Of a stretch of 64,000 nucleotides of DNA, positions 10,619-18,786 are shown piece by piece. Both the position numbers and the translations under genes were made by a program. The stretch is taken from assembly GCA_008727115.1 (NCBI GenBank), contig CP044131.1, positions 310,001-374,000 of the forward strand. Direction: 5' to 3'. Each line of letters opens with the position of its first letter. Within the stretch, counting starts at the first letter, position 1. Under the pieces are notes generated by a model. It had not been told where the DNA came from. It did not search any database and worked only from the letters and a program-made list of their open reading frames with translations. The stretch is from Comamonas testosteroni. GTDB lineage: Bacteria > Pseudomonadota > Gammaproteobacteria > Burkholderiales > Burkholderiaceae_C.

Positions 10619-12241
10619 ATGCCGAACCCAGAGCCCTATACCGCGCATATCGACACCTTTGCTGCAGACAACCTGCCGCCGCCCGAGCAGCAGCCGGAGT
10701 TCATCTTTGAATTGCCCGAGCTGCAGTTTCCCGAGCGGCTGAACTGTGCTGTAGAGCTGCTGGACCGTCATGTTGATCAAGGGCATGGAGAGCGACTCTG
10801 CATTCAGGCTGAAGGGCTGCGCTGGAGCTATGCGGATCTGCAGCAGCGTGTCAATCGCATTGCCAATGTGCTGACGCAAAAGATGGGGCTGATTCCAGGC
10901 AACCGTGTGCTGCTGTGCGCACCCAACAACCCGATGATGGTGGCCTGCTGGTTTGCTGTCATCAAAGCAGGCGGCATTGCCGTGGCTGCCATGCCTTTGC
11001 TGCGGGCCAAGGAGCTTGCCACCATCATTGACATTGCCCAGATCAGCCATGCCTTGTGCGATGCGGCACTGCATGACGAAGTGCAAGCTGCACAGCAGAA
11101 AACCAGCTCGCTCAAGGCGGTGCGCTACTTCAACTGTGGTGATGACGAAGGGCTTGAGCATCTGATGGAGAGCGCATCCGATACTTTTGCGGCCATCGCC
11201 ACGGCAGCCACGGATACCTGCTTACTGGGCTTTACTTCAGGCACCACCGGCGTGCCCAAGGCCACCATGCATTTCCATCGAGATGTGATGGCGGTTTGCG
11301 CCTGCTGGCCTGTGCATATCTTGCGAGCCAATGCCGACGATGTGTTCATGGGCAGTCCGCCATTGGCCTTTACTTTCGGGCTGGGTGGACAGGTGCTGTT
11401 TCCCTTGGCGATTGGTGCTTCCATGGCATTGCTGGAAAAGGCCAGCCCGCCACTGCTGCTGGACGGCATTGAGAAGTTCGGTGCGACCGTCGTTTTCACT
11501 GCGCCTACGTCTTACCGTGTCATGGCCGAGCAGGGCGATCGCATACGCGCCACCCGCCTGCGCAAATGCGTGTCGGCGGGCGAGGCCTTGAACGCCTCCA
11601 CGCGGGCGCTGTGGAAGGACGTCACGGGCATAGAAATCATTGACGGCATTGGCTCTACCGAGATGCTGCACATTTTTATCTCGCACCGCGAAGAAGAGGC
11701 TCGTCCTGGTGCTACCGGCAAGGCGGTTCCAGGCTATAGGGCCAAGGTGGTGGACGACGATGGCAACGAAGTGCCAGCGGGTACCGTGGGCAAGCTGGCC
11801 GTGCAAGGGCCTACAGGTTGCCGCTATCTCAACGACAGCCGCCAGACCAAGTATGTGAGCCGGGGCTGGAACCTGACGGGCGACGCGTATCTGGTGGATG
11901 AGGAGGGCTACTTCATCTATCAGGCGCGTACCGACGACATGATTATTTCGGCGGGCTACAACATTGCCGCACCCGAGGTGGAGGAGGCCTTGATGGCCCA
12001 TGCTGCCGTGGCCGAATGCGCAGTCATAGGAGTGGCTGACAGTGCGCGTGGCCAGATCGTGAAAGCCTTTGTGGTGCTGCGACCCGCCCATGAGGCGGGC
12101 GATGCCATGGCACGAGAGCTGCAGGATTTTGTGAAAAACACGGTAGCACCGTACAAATATCCACGTGTCGTCCAGTTCGTCGATCAGCTGCCGCGCACAG
12201 CCACGGGCAAGCTGCAGCGCTTTCGCCTGCATGAGCAATGA
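10619..12241 (+). CDS. abmG: 2-aminobenzoate-CoA ligase (ANL superfamily aryl-CoA ligase)
   Basis: 540 residues. Adenylation motifs in order: GFTSGTTGVPKATMHFHR (P-loop) near residue 205, IDGIGSTEMLHIF near residue 341, LTGDAYLVDEEGYF near residue 418, ARTDDMIISAGYNIAAPEVE, and the C-terminal catalytic Lys in RTATGKLQRFRL. The enzyme activates an aromatic carboxylate to its CoA thioester using ATP. Benzoate- and 2-aminobenzoate-CoA ligases share this length and motif set. The fused monooxygenase/reductase in the same operon favours 2-aminobenzoate, but benzoate or salicylate cannot be excluded. Start chosen after AAAGGT. Confidence 0.85.
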   Translation: MPNPEPYTAHIDTFAADNLPPPEQQPEFIFELPELQFPERLNCAVELLDRHVDQGHGERLCIQAEGLRWSYADLQQRVNRIANVLTQKMGLIPGNRVLLCAPNNPMMVACWFAVIKAGGIAVAAMPLLRAKELATIIDIAQISHALCDAALHDEVQAAQQKTSSLKAVRYFNCGDDEGLEHLMESASDTFAAIATAATDTCLLGFTSGTTGVPKATMHFHRDVMAVCACWPVHILRANADDVFMGSPPLAFTFGLGGQVLFPLAIGASMALLEKASPPLLLDGIEKFGATVVFTAPTSYRVMAEQGDRIRATRLRKCVSAGEALNASTRALWKDVTGIEIIDGIGSTEMLHIFISHREEEARPGATGKAVPGYRAKVVDDDGNEVPAGTVGKLAVQGPTGCRYLNDSRQTKYVSRGWNLTGDAYLVDEEGYFIYQARTDDMIISAGYNIAAPEVEEALMAHAAVAECAVIGVADSARGQIVKAFVVLRPAHEAGDAMARELQDFVKNTVAPYKYPRVVQFVDQLPRTATGKLQRFRLHEQ

Positions 12242-12248
12242 ATACTCT

Positions 12249-12312
12249 GTTTTTGAGAGCTGCCTGCGCTGATCCAGAAAGCGCTTTAAGCCATTTTGAT
12301 GCAAAGAATAAA
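12249..12312. repeat. AGCGCTT-type interspersed repeat
   Basis: TTTTTGAGAGCTGCCTGCGC, then GAAAGCGCTTTAAGCCATTTTG, in the gap between ligase and thioesterase genes; it runs up to the thioesterase start. Confidence 0.5.
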
Positions 12313-12316
12313 TGCC

Positions 12317-12778
12317 ATGAGTGAGCTGCATTCTGTGAGCCAGCGCTTTGTGACCCAGGTCCCCATCCGCTTTGCGCACTGCGATCCGGCGGGAATCATC
12401 TTCTTTCCGCAGTATCTGGTGCTGTTCAACGGGCTGGTGGAAGACTGGTTCAACCAGGCACTGGGGGTGAGCTATGCGGACATGCTGCTGGTCGACAAGC
12501 TTGGGCTGCCCATTGTTCATCTGGAATGTGACTTTCGTGCCATCACTCGCATGGGTGAACAAGTGAGCCTGGGCCTGACGCTTGAGAAGCTCGGTCACCG
12601 CTCGCTGACGCTGTCCGTCGATTGCATGGGCCCCGATGGGCAGCTTCGCGTTTCGGCGCGGAAAGTGCTGGTCTTCACCAGCTTGCACACCCATCAGGCC
12701 ATCGGTGTGCCGCAACCGATTCGCCACGCCATTGAGCAATGGCTGAACCCATCCCAAGCAATAGAAAAAAGGAGTTGA
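12317..12778 (+). CDS. hot-dog acyl-CoA thioesterase, 4-hydroxybenzoyl-CoA thioesterase type
   Basis: 153 residues. The active-site segment RFAHCDPAGIIFFPQYL near residue 18 matches the Pseudomonas-type 4-hydroxybenzoyl-CoA thioesterase pattern, with the catalytic Asp in HCDPAG. In this operon it could hydrolyse dead-end aryl-CoA esters to recover CoA, or act as a pathway step. Two upstream starts (TTG and ATG) are in frame, but the ATG at 12317 gives the usual length; no start has a strong ribosome-binding site. The next gene starts 3 nt after its stop. Confidence 0.85.
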   Translation: MSELHSVSQRFVTQVPIRFAHCDPAGIIFFPQYLVLFNGLVEDWFNQALGVSYADMLLVDKLGLPIVHLECDFRAITRMGEQVSLGLTLEKLGHRSLTLSVDCMGPDGQLRVSARKVLVFTSLHTHQAIGVPQPIRHAIEQWLNPSQAIEKRS

Positions 12779-12781
12779 ACA

Positions 12782-13174
12782 ATGCAGGTATTGTTGCCGC
12801 CGGGATGGCCCCGGCCCAAGGGCTATGCCAATGGCGTGTCCGTCAGTGGTCGTCAGATCTATGTGGCGGGCATGATTGGCTGGGATGCGCACGGCCAGTT
12901 TCATACCGACGATCTGGCCTTGCAGGCAAGACAGGCCATGGAGAACATCGTCGCAGTGCTGGCCGCTGGTGATGCCAAGCCCGAGCACATTGTTCGAATG
13001 ACCTGGTACATCACCGACAAAAAGGAATACCTGCTTCAGCAGGCCGAAATAGGCAAGGCCTACCGCGAGGTGATTGGCTCCTTCAATGTCGCCATGACTG
13101 CTGTACAGGTGACCGCCTTGATCGAAGACCGTGCGAAGGTGGAGATTGAGGTGACTGCTGTCGTGCCAGACTGA
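12782..13174 (+). CDS. RidA (YjgF/YER057c/UK114) family protein
   Basis: 130 residues, start 9 nt after AGGAG. RidA-fold landmarks: VSVSGRQIYVAGMIGWD, ARQAMENIVAVLAAGDA, and the C-terminal strand KVEIEVTAVVPD. RidA proteins hydrolyse enamines/imines, and 2-aminomuconate deaminases belong to the same superfamily, so a role in ammonia release from the amino-ring intermediate is attractive. By my reading the arginine needed for canonical imine deaminase activity (R-L-P before the last strand) is replaced (TALIED), so the activity may differ. It is last in the operon, followed by a terminator. Confidence 0.88.
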   Translation: MQVLLPPGWPRPKGYANGVSVSGRQIYVAGMIGWDAHGQFHTDDLALQARQAMENIVAVLAAGDAKPEHIVRMTWYITDKKEYLLQQAEIGKAYREVIGSFNVAMTAVQVTALIEDRAKVEIEVTAVVPD

Positions 13175-13196
13175 TTCTCAAAAGGCTTTTGCATGC

Positions 13197-13227
13197 AGCC
13201 GCTGGCTTTGAGGCCCAGCGGCTTTTT
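13197..13227 (+). terminator. intrinsic terminator of the aromatic CoA operon
   Basis: Stem AGCCGCTGG / CCAGCGGCT followed by TTTTT, 22 nt after the stop of the RidA-family gene. Confidence 0.88.
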
Positions 13228-13312
13228 GATGATTGAGCCCGGGAGATTGCGAAAGCAAGGGGCAGGCTATCCTCTGGGCCTTCCCCTTTGTTCTTTGCTG
13301 ATGTGAGGTGCT

Positions 13313-13984
13313 ATGTCGAGGCTTGATCTATCCCGCCGCCATGTTCTGCAAGGTATGCGCGCTGCAGCTTTGCTGGCCAGTAGCGGAGTGCTGCTGACAG
13401 CCTGTGGCAAAAAACTGCCCAAGGCTGCTGCGGCTCCCGCAGGAGCGGTTGTGCTGGCCTTGGGTGACTCTCTGACGCAAGGAGTAGGTGCAAGTGCCGA
13501 GGCTGCCTATCCCAGCGTGCTGGCGGAGCGTTCGGGCTGGAAGGTTGTGAATGCCGGCGTCTCGGGGGAAACCAGTCGCCAGATCGCCGCTCGCTTGCCG
13601 GAGCTACTTGAGGAGTACCAGCCGGAGCTGTTGATTTTGTGCGCCGGAGGCAATGATTGGCTGCAGCGCAAGAGCGAACAGGAGGTACAGGCCGAGATCG
13701 CCCAGATGCTGCAACTGTGCAAGACCAAAGCTGTGCCGGTGCTGCTGGTGGCCGTGCCGGAGCTGAGCTTGAGCGCTGCTTTGACCGGGCGCATGAAAGA
13801 CCATCCGGTCTATCAAACACTGGCTAAGGATCACAAAGTAGCGCTGCTCTCCGGAGCCTGGAGCGAGGTCCTGGGCAATGCTGCCCTGCGCGCAGATCAG
13901 GTGCATGCCAATGCGGCGGGCTACGCCCGGTTTGCCGAGCTGCTGGAAGCACAGCTCAGGGCTTCAGGCTTTCTGGCCAGTTGA
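13313..13984 (+). CDS. SGNH/GDSL-family esterase, TesA-like lipoprotein
   Basis: 223 residues. The N-terminus has a twin-arginine-like SRRHVLQG and a lipobox LTAC near residue 31, predicting a lipid-anchored envelope protein. SGNH blocks: LALGDSLTQGVG (nucleophile Ser), VNAGVSGETS, LILCAGGNDWL, and the His block ADQVHANAAGYARFA. It resembles the multifunctional esterase/lysophospholipase TesA and arylesterases. Convergent with the outer-membrane phospholipase gene, with 47 nt between stops. Confidence 0.9.
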   Translation: MSRLDLSRRHVLQGMRAAALLASSGVLLTACGKKLPKAAAAPAGAVVLALGDSLTQGVGASAEAAYPSVLAERSGWKVVNAGVSGETSRQIAARLPELLEEYQPELLILCAGGNDWLQRKSEQEVQAEIAQMLQLCKTKAVPVLLVAVPELSLSAALTGRMKDHPVYQTLAKDHKVALLSGAWSEVLGNAALRADQVHANAAGYARFAELLEAQLRASGFLAS

Positions 13985-14031
13985 TCCCATCAGCCTGCAG
14001 GCAAAGGCCGACGGGATGGAAGTACTAAAGC

Positions 14032-15207
14032 TTAGAAATCCAGCAGGCTCAGGCCCACGCTAAGCATCGTGCGCTTGTTGTTGTAGTCGATCAGGCTGTC
14101 GCCATAGCCGCTGAAAAGCTGCACGTGCAGGCGCAGATTGCTCTTGCCGCCGTTCCAGCCTTCACCCAGGGTGCGCAGCCATTCGATGCGGCCGGAGCCC
14201 TTGCCCTTGCCCAGAGAGCCGCGAGCCGTGATGCCCAGATAGTTCTGCTCGTTGATGTTCCAGCCCAGCTTGACCTCGCCACGGCCTATGTAGTTCTGGA
14301 TATGGGGGTTGTCGTCTTCGAGCGCTCCCTCTCTCATGCGCTGCCAGGCTTTCACGTGCAATTGCCAGCGGTTGCCCAGCTCGGCACCGGTCATCAGATA
14401 CCAGCGGTTCCAGCTGCGCGAAAGAGGCTCGCTTTGGCCGTTGGACTGGTGGACAAGGCCTATGCCCGAATAACGCCAGCGCCAGCCAAAGGGCAGCTTG
14501 GCATCGGTGGGGTAGACGTAGAAGACTTCCGGCTCATGGTCCGTGGTGCGGAAAGGGCGCGAGATTTCGCTATTGAACAGCTGCCAATACGACTGCTGGG
14601 TGTAGCCAAACCACAGCGAATCCTTGCCCTGTGAGGTGGGGCCTGTCAACAGGCCCGAAGCAATCTTGGTACGGGCCGAAAGCTGCAGCCGCATTTCATG
14701 CTTTTGATAAGGCTGCTCGGTCGCAAAGCCGCGGCTGGGCGAATAAGGCTGCTGATTGACTTCGTCACCCATGACCACCGAGACCGACATGGGGCGATAG
14801 CCACGGAAGTTGAAGGTGCCGCAGTCGGAGCCTGGCTCGAGCTCGTAGTAGCGAGAGATTTCGGAGTAGCGCGGGTCACGGCAGCCGCCGTTGGTGGGCG
14901 ACAGGCCCAGGCCAGCGCTGGCAGTAGCTGTAGTCACAGGCACTGCCGCAGGGGTAACTTCTGCGGATGCACTGGCTGCGGGTGCGCTCCAGCCGGAGGC
15001 GGGAGGGGCAATATCCGGGTTTTGCTGCAAAGCCCAGGCATCAAAGCAGGCCAGGCGATCTGTGTTGCTGGTGGTCGCAGCGCATTGCTGCCAGCTTTCT
15101 GGAGCAGGCAGTTCGGTGCTGCTAGCGCTGGCGGGCTGAAGGCCGCTGATCAGCCCCAGGCCGATGCCAAGAGCCAGAGGATGGAGGGGAAGGAGGCGAG
15201 AACTCAT
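14032..15207 (-). CDS. pldA: outer-membrane phospholipase A1 (OMPLA)
   Basis: 391 residues from the ATG at 15207 (395 if the ATG at 15219 is used). A signal peptide ends near PASA. The beta-barrel part contains the catalytic pattern YSGIGLVHQSNGQSEPLSRS (His and Ser of H-x-S-N-G-Q), and NDN-like Asn/Asp residues for calcium lie near the C-terminus. The protein is about 100 residues longer than the E. coli enzyme. The extra N-terminal part contains a Cys-pair motif (QQCAAT and RLACFD), seen in several exported betaproteobacterial proteins, and an Ala/Thr/Pro linker. It ends in Phe, as outer-membrane proteins do. Confidence 0.92.
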   Translation of the reverse strand: MSSRLLPLHPLALGIGLGLISGLQPASASSTELPAPESWQQCAATTSNTDRLACFDAWALQQNPDIAPPASGWSAPAASASAEVTPAAVPVTTATASAGLGLSPTNGGCRDPRYSEISRYYELEPGSDCGTFNFRGYRPMSVSVVMGDEVNQQPYSPSRGFATEQPYQKHEMRLQLSARTKIASGLLTGPTSQGKDSLWFGYTQQSYWQLFNSEISRPFRTTDHEPEVFYVYPTDAKLPFGWRWRYSGIGLVHQSNGQSEPLSRSWNRWYLMTGAELGNRWQLHVKAWQRMREGALEDDNPHIQNYIGRGEVKLGWNINEQNYLGITARGSLGKGKGSGRIEWLRTLGEGWNGGKSNLRLHVQLFSGYGDSLIDYNNKRTMLSVGLSLLDF

Positions 15208-15258
15208 GGAATCAATCAATGCACAGGCGGGCTTGCGAAAAGCAGCACACAGCCCAGC

Positions 15259-15687
15259 TCAAGGCTGGGCCTTGCGCATGATGAAGGTACGCGGTGGAAC
15301 ATTTTCTCCCTCCTGGTAACTGCCGTGAATTTCTGTACCGCAGCTGCCTTCGACCACCTCACCCAGCCAGGTGCCGGTGATGCGTGAGCCATCTGCACTT
15401 TCTTCGAGCGTGACCGTTCCCTGGTTCACATCGCCCACCATGGGGTAGCTGCTGCCGGGGCGGTTGATGCGGCCTTTGACATTGCCCTTCCACTCGGGAT
15501 GCGGGCCCAGCACCATGCGGGCAGTTTCTTCGCTGCCGTTGATAATGCCTATCCATTCGCCCTGCAGCTGCTTGTCGCTCATCTGCCAGTCGGCGGGGCA
15601 AGCGTCAGAAGATTTGGCATCAAATTGTGCCCAAGTGCTTATGGATAAAGCGCTGATAGCTATGAAAAAAAGAGTCTTCTGAATCAT
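15259..15687 (-). CDS. small exported hypothetical protein
   Basis: 142 residues. The signal peptide (core FFIAISALSIST, residues 7-18) is encoded almost entirely by an AGCGCTT-type interspersed repeat. The mature part has two Cys (DACPAD, GSCGTE) and looks like a small beta-rich domain (LQGEWIGIINGSEETARMVL, GTVTLEESADGSRITGTWLG). No family recognised. It lies 8 nt downstream of rep on the same strand, so it may be co-transcribed. A hairpin (GCCCAGC / GCTGGGC, 15252-15270) overlaps its stop codon. Confidence 0.7.
   Translation of the reverse strand: MIQKTLFFIAISALSISTWAQFDAKSSDACPADWQMSDKQLQGEWIGIINGSEETARMVLGPHPEWKGNVKGRINRPGSSYPMVGDVNQGTVTLEESADGSRITGTWLGEVVEGSCGTEIHGSYQEGENVPPRTFIMRKAQP
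15633..15672. repeat. AGCGCTT-type interspersed repeat inside a signal-peptide coding region
   Basis: AAGTGCTTATGGATAAAGCG then CTGATAGCTATGAAAAAAAG. It encodes residues 6-19 of the exported protein on the minus strand. Confidence 0.55.
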
Positions 15688-15695
15688 GCTTGGTA

Positions 15696-17768
15696 TCAGT
15701 TGGCGGCACCCGGTGCCGCTTGATTCTTGCGCGCGGCAAATTCCTCGCGCAGCTTGCGCAGCTTCTCGCGCGGGTCTTCCTTGGCAGTGGCTGCATCGAG
15801 GCCCATTTCTTTGATGAAACGGCTGGGCTGGCAGGCCACCATCTCGCGGCCCTTCTTGCGGCGCTTGGTCCAGCTGACGGCCAGCGTGCGCTGGGCGCGG
15901 GTGATGCCCACATACATCAGGCGGCGCTCTTCCTGCAGCCGTGCTGCCGTTTCATCGCTGACCTTTTGCTGCTTGCCGTCATCGTCGTCCAGCTTGAAGG
16001 GCAGCATGCCCTCGGTCACGCCGACCTGCATGACATGGGGCCATTCCAGACCCTTGGAGGCATGGAGGGTGGAGAGCACGACCATGTCCTGCTCCTTCTC
16101 GCGCTCGCTGATGGTCGAGAGCAGGGCAATGTTCTGCGAAACCTCCAGCAGACTCTTCACCTCGGTCTGGGTGCTGGTGCCTGCGGCATCTTCTATCTGG
16201 CCACCAGCGCGCTGTGCCATCCAGTCGCAGAACTCCAGCACATTGCTCCAGCGTGCGGCGGCGACGGATTCGCTGTCTTCGCTGTCATACAGATACTGTT
16301 CGTAGCCAATTTCCTTGAGCCAATCGACGAGGAAAGCTCGCGAAGCTTCAAAGCCCAGCGTGTGGCGGGCGCGGTATTCCAGGTCGTTGATATAGCGACC
16401 GAACTCCAGCAGGCTTTCGAAGCCCTTGCGCGGCAGCGCCTCTTCCAGCATGGCATTGAACAGCGAGCCGAACATGCTGAGCTTGTGGGCGGAAGAAAAC
16501 TCGCCGAGCCTGCCCAGTGTGGTGTGGCCTATGCCGCGCTTGGGTGTGCCGATGGCGCGCAGAAACGCCGGGTCGTCGTCGTTGTTGATCCACAGACGGA
16601 ACCAGGCGCACAGATCCTTGATTTCTGCACGGTCGAAGAAGCTGGTGCCGCCCGAGACCTTGTAGGGAATATTGGCCTTGCGCAGGGCCTTCTCGAAAGG
16701 CTTGGCCTGGTGGTTGGCGCGGTAGAGGATGGCAAAGTCCTTCCAAGCGGGCTGCGGGTTCATGTTGGAGCGCAGGCTCTGGATGCGGGCCACGGCGCGC
16801 TCGGCCTCATGCTCCTCGGTATCGCAGTCGACGATGCGCACGGGCTCGCCCTCGCCCAGCTCCGAGAAAAGTGTCTTGGGAAACAGCTTGGGGTTGGGGC
16901 CGATCACATTGTTGGCAGCGCGCAGGATGGCGCTGGTGGAGCGGTAGTTCTGCTCCAGCTTGATGACCTTGAGCTGCGGAAAGTCGATGGGCAGCTTCTT
17001 CAAATTGTCCAGCGTGGCACCGCGCCAGCCGTAGATGGACTGGTCATCGTCCCCCACGGCGGTGAAATGGGCACGCTCGCCCACCAGCATCTTCAGCAGT
17101 TCGTACTGCGTGGCATTGGTGTCCTGATATTCGTCCACCAGCACATGGCCCAGCAGGCGCTGCCATTTCTCGCGCACCTCGGGGTGACCACGCAGCAGCC
17201 GCATGGGCATGCCGATCAGGTCGTCAAAGTCCACGCTCTGGTAGGCGGTCAGCCGCTCTTCATAGCGTTGCATGATGAGGGCGGTGCTGCGTTCGTTGTC
17301 GTCCTGCGCCATGGCCAGGGCTTTGCGGCTGTCCCAGCCCTGGTTCTTCCAGCCGCTGATGGTCCATTGCCACTGGCGGGCCGTCGCCACATCGGTGGTG
17401 CCGCCTGCGCAGTCTTTGAGGATGCCGGTGACATCGTCGGTATCAAGAATGCTGAATTGCGGCTTGAGGCCCAGCGCATGGCCATCTTCGCGCACCATGC
17501 GCACGCCCAGCGAGTGGAAGGTGCAGATCAGCACCTCCTTGGCCTGACGGCCAATCAGCCCTGCGGCGCGCTCGCGCATCTCGGCGGCGGCCTTGTTGGT
17601 AAAGGTAATGGCGGCAATGCGACGTGGTGCCAGGCCGGTCTCGATCAGGCGGCCGATCTTGTGCGTGATGACGCGGGTCTTGCCCGAACCGGCTCCTGCC
17701 AGAACAAGGCAAGGCCCTTCGGTGTAATGCACGGCCTGAAGCTGAGCGAGGTTGAGACCAGCGGACAT
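15696..17768 (-). CDS. rep: ATP-dependent DNA helicase Rep (UvrD/Rep family)
   Basis: 690 residues from the ATG giving MSAGLNLAQLQAV; the frame extends 14 residues upstream without support. SF1A motifs: Walker A VLAGAGSGKTRVI, motif II HVLVDEYQDTNATQY, QSIYGWRGA, and the later motifs EQNYRST and TLHASKGLEWPHV. The start LNLAQLQAVHY and overall length fit Rep rather than UvrD. Rep is a 3'-5' helicase that clears proteins ahead of the replication fork. The C-terminal tail is basic and Ala-rich. Confidence 0.92.
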   Translation of the reverse strand: MSAGLNLAQLQAVHYTEGPCLVLAGAGSGKTRVITHKIGRLIETGLAPRRIAAITFTNKAAAEMRERAAGLIGRQAKEVLICTFHSLGVRMVREDGHALGLKPQFSILDTDDVTGILKDCAGGTTDVATARQWQWTISGWKNQGWDSRKALAMAQDDNERSTALIMQRYEERLTAYQSVDFDDLIGMPMRLLRGHPEVREKWQRLLGHVLVDEYQDTNATQYELLKMLVGERAHFTAVGDDDQSIYGWRGATLDNLKKLPIDFPQLKVIKLEQNYRSTSAILRAANNVIGPNPKLFPKTLFSELGEGEPVRIVDCDTEEHEAERAVARIQSLRSNMNPQPAWKDFAILYRANHQAKPFEKALRKANIPYKVSGGTSFFDRAEIKDLCAWFRLWINNDDDPAFLRAIGTPKRGIGHTTLGRLGEFSSAHKLSMFGSLFNAMLEEALPRKGFESLLEFGRYINDLEYRARHTLGFEASRAFLVDWLKEIGYEQYLYDSEDSESVAAARWSNVLEFCDWMAQRAGGQIEDAAGTSTQTEVKSLLEVSQNIALLSTISEREKEQDMVVLSTLHASKGLEWPHVMQVGVTEGMLPFKLDDDDGKQQKVSDETAARLQEERRLMYVGITRAQRTLAVSWTKRRKKGREMVACQPSRFIKEMGLDAATAKEDPREKLRKLREEFAARKNQAAPGAAN

Positions 17769-18048
17769 GAAGCAGAGTGACCCATCATCAAAAACAAGGA
17801 CTGGGAGCATACCGCTTCACTGTGAAAAGTCCTGAGGGGCGCTCTCACAACTGACAAAAAAGAGGGGCTCCGCGAGCGTTTTGACTACAAGATTGGCGTA
17901 AGTAAGCTTGAATAATTGTTGTAATAAGGTGTTATCGAGTTAGTGTGAAGAATTGTGGAATGCAGGCTTCCATTGCAAATAAATCAAGCAAATTTGCTAT
18001 CGTTTGATGTGAATTGATTGCTTTTTCTTTAATAGTTGGGGTGCTTGC

Positions 18049-18786
18049 ATGGCGAGAACCATTGGTGAAGTGAACTTGGCCGCAGAATTGTGGACGCCTG
18101 CTGTGCAGCAGCGCTTTGAAACACTTTTTTCTGTGGCCGGGCGCAAGTCGCTGTCCGGTTGGCGCCAGACGCCAAGACAGACGGCGGAAGTGCTGGTGAT
18201 TGAGGGATTCGCGCCAGTGGATTTCAAGGACGGTGCCAGTGTTCCCTGTGTGGTCTACGTCGGTGGCGAGGCAGCTTTGCAACCTTTGGGGCGTTCCGCT
18301 CAGGGCTGGGCAGCACATCTTGACGTGGACTTCACGCTGTCCGATCTGATCGATATTCTGGATCGCGCAGCCGTTTTTCTTATGGATTGGAGAGCGCGGC
18401 AAAAAGCCAGTGTGACTTTGACCCTGCAGCGTGCTCTGGAAGATTTGAAGCACCAGGGCCTTGAATGTCCGCACCGCTTTCAGCTCAAGTCTTGGATTGC
18501 TTTGCCTATGGGGGCCAATACGGCTCAGAACATGCGTGTGCTGGCACTCTTGTCGCGTGGCCCTATTGATGCCAGATCACTGGCAGAGCACTCTGGCATC
18601 GAGCTGCCGCAATTGGTGGCATTGCTGTCTCTGCCGCAGCTTCAGACAGCACTTCAATGCAGTCTGCGTACGCAGCAGGTGCAGGCGACGGTAACGAAAT
18701 CAACAAAAACGCAGCCAGCCATTTCGGTGACACGTCAGTGGGTGAGCAAACTGACTGGCTGGATTACGCGCGGAGGACGTACATGA
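18049..18786 (+). CDS. uncharacterised first gene of a GTPase/Roadblock cassette
   Basis: 245 residues. The N-terminal 115 residues alternate short beta and alpha segments (VLVIEGFAPVDF, CVVYVGGEA, FTLSDLIDILDRAAVFLMDW) and could be a degenerate receiver-like fold. Residues about 160-205 (NMRVLALLSRGPIDARSLAE, then LPQLVALLSLPQL) look like a small winged helix, similar in layout to the DUF742 (CvnC) proteins of actinobacterial conservons. A Lys/Thr-rich tail follows. Its stop codon overlaps the ATG of the next frame (ATGA), showing tight coupling to the GTPase. No family assignment is certain. Confidence 0.7.
   Translation: MARTIGEVNLAAELWTPAVQQRFETLFSVAGRKSLSGWRQTPRQTAEVLVIEGFAPVDFKDGASVPCVVYVGGEAALQPLGRSAQGWAAHLDVDFTLSDLIDILDRAAVFLMDWRARQKASVTLTLQRALEDLKHQGLECPHRFQLKSWIALPMGANTAQNMRVLALLSRGPIDARSLAEHSGIELPQLVALLSLPQLQTALQCSLRTQQVQATVTKSTKTQPAISVTRQWVSKLTGWITRGGRT

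Noticed and set aside
11237-12988. 583-codon minus-strand frame across the CoA ligase and thioesterase genes
   Set aside because: It crosses two well-supported genes and their gap, and its translation resembles no protein.
15690-17780. 696-codon + strand frame antisense to rep
   Set aside because: Complementary-strand shadow; the minus strand has all helicase motifs in order.
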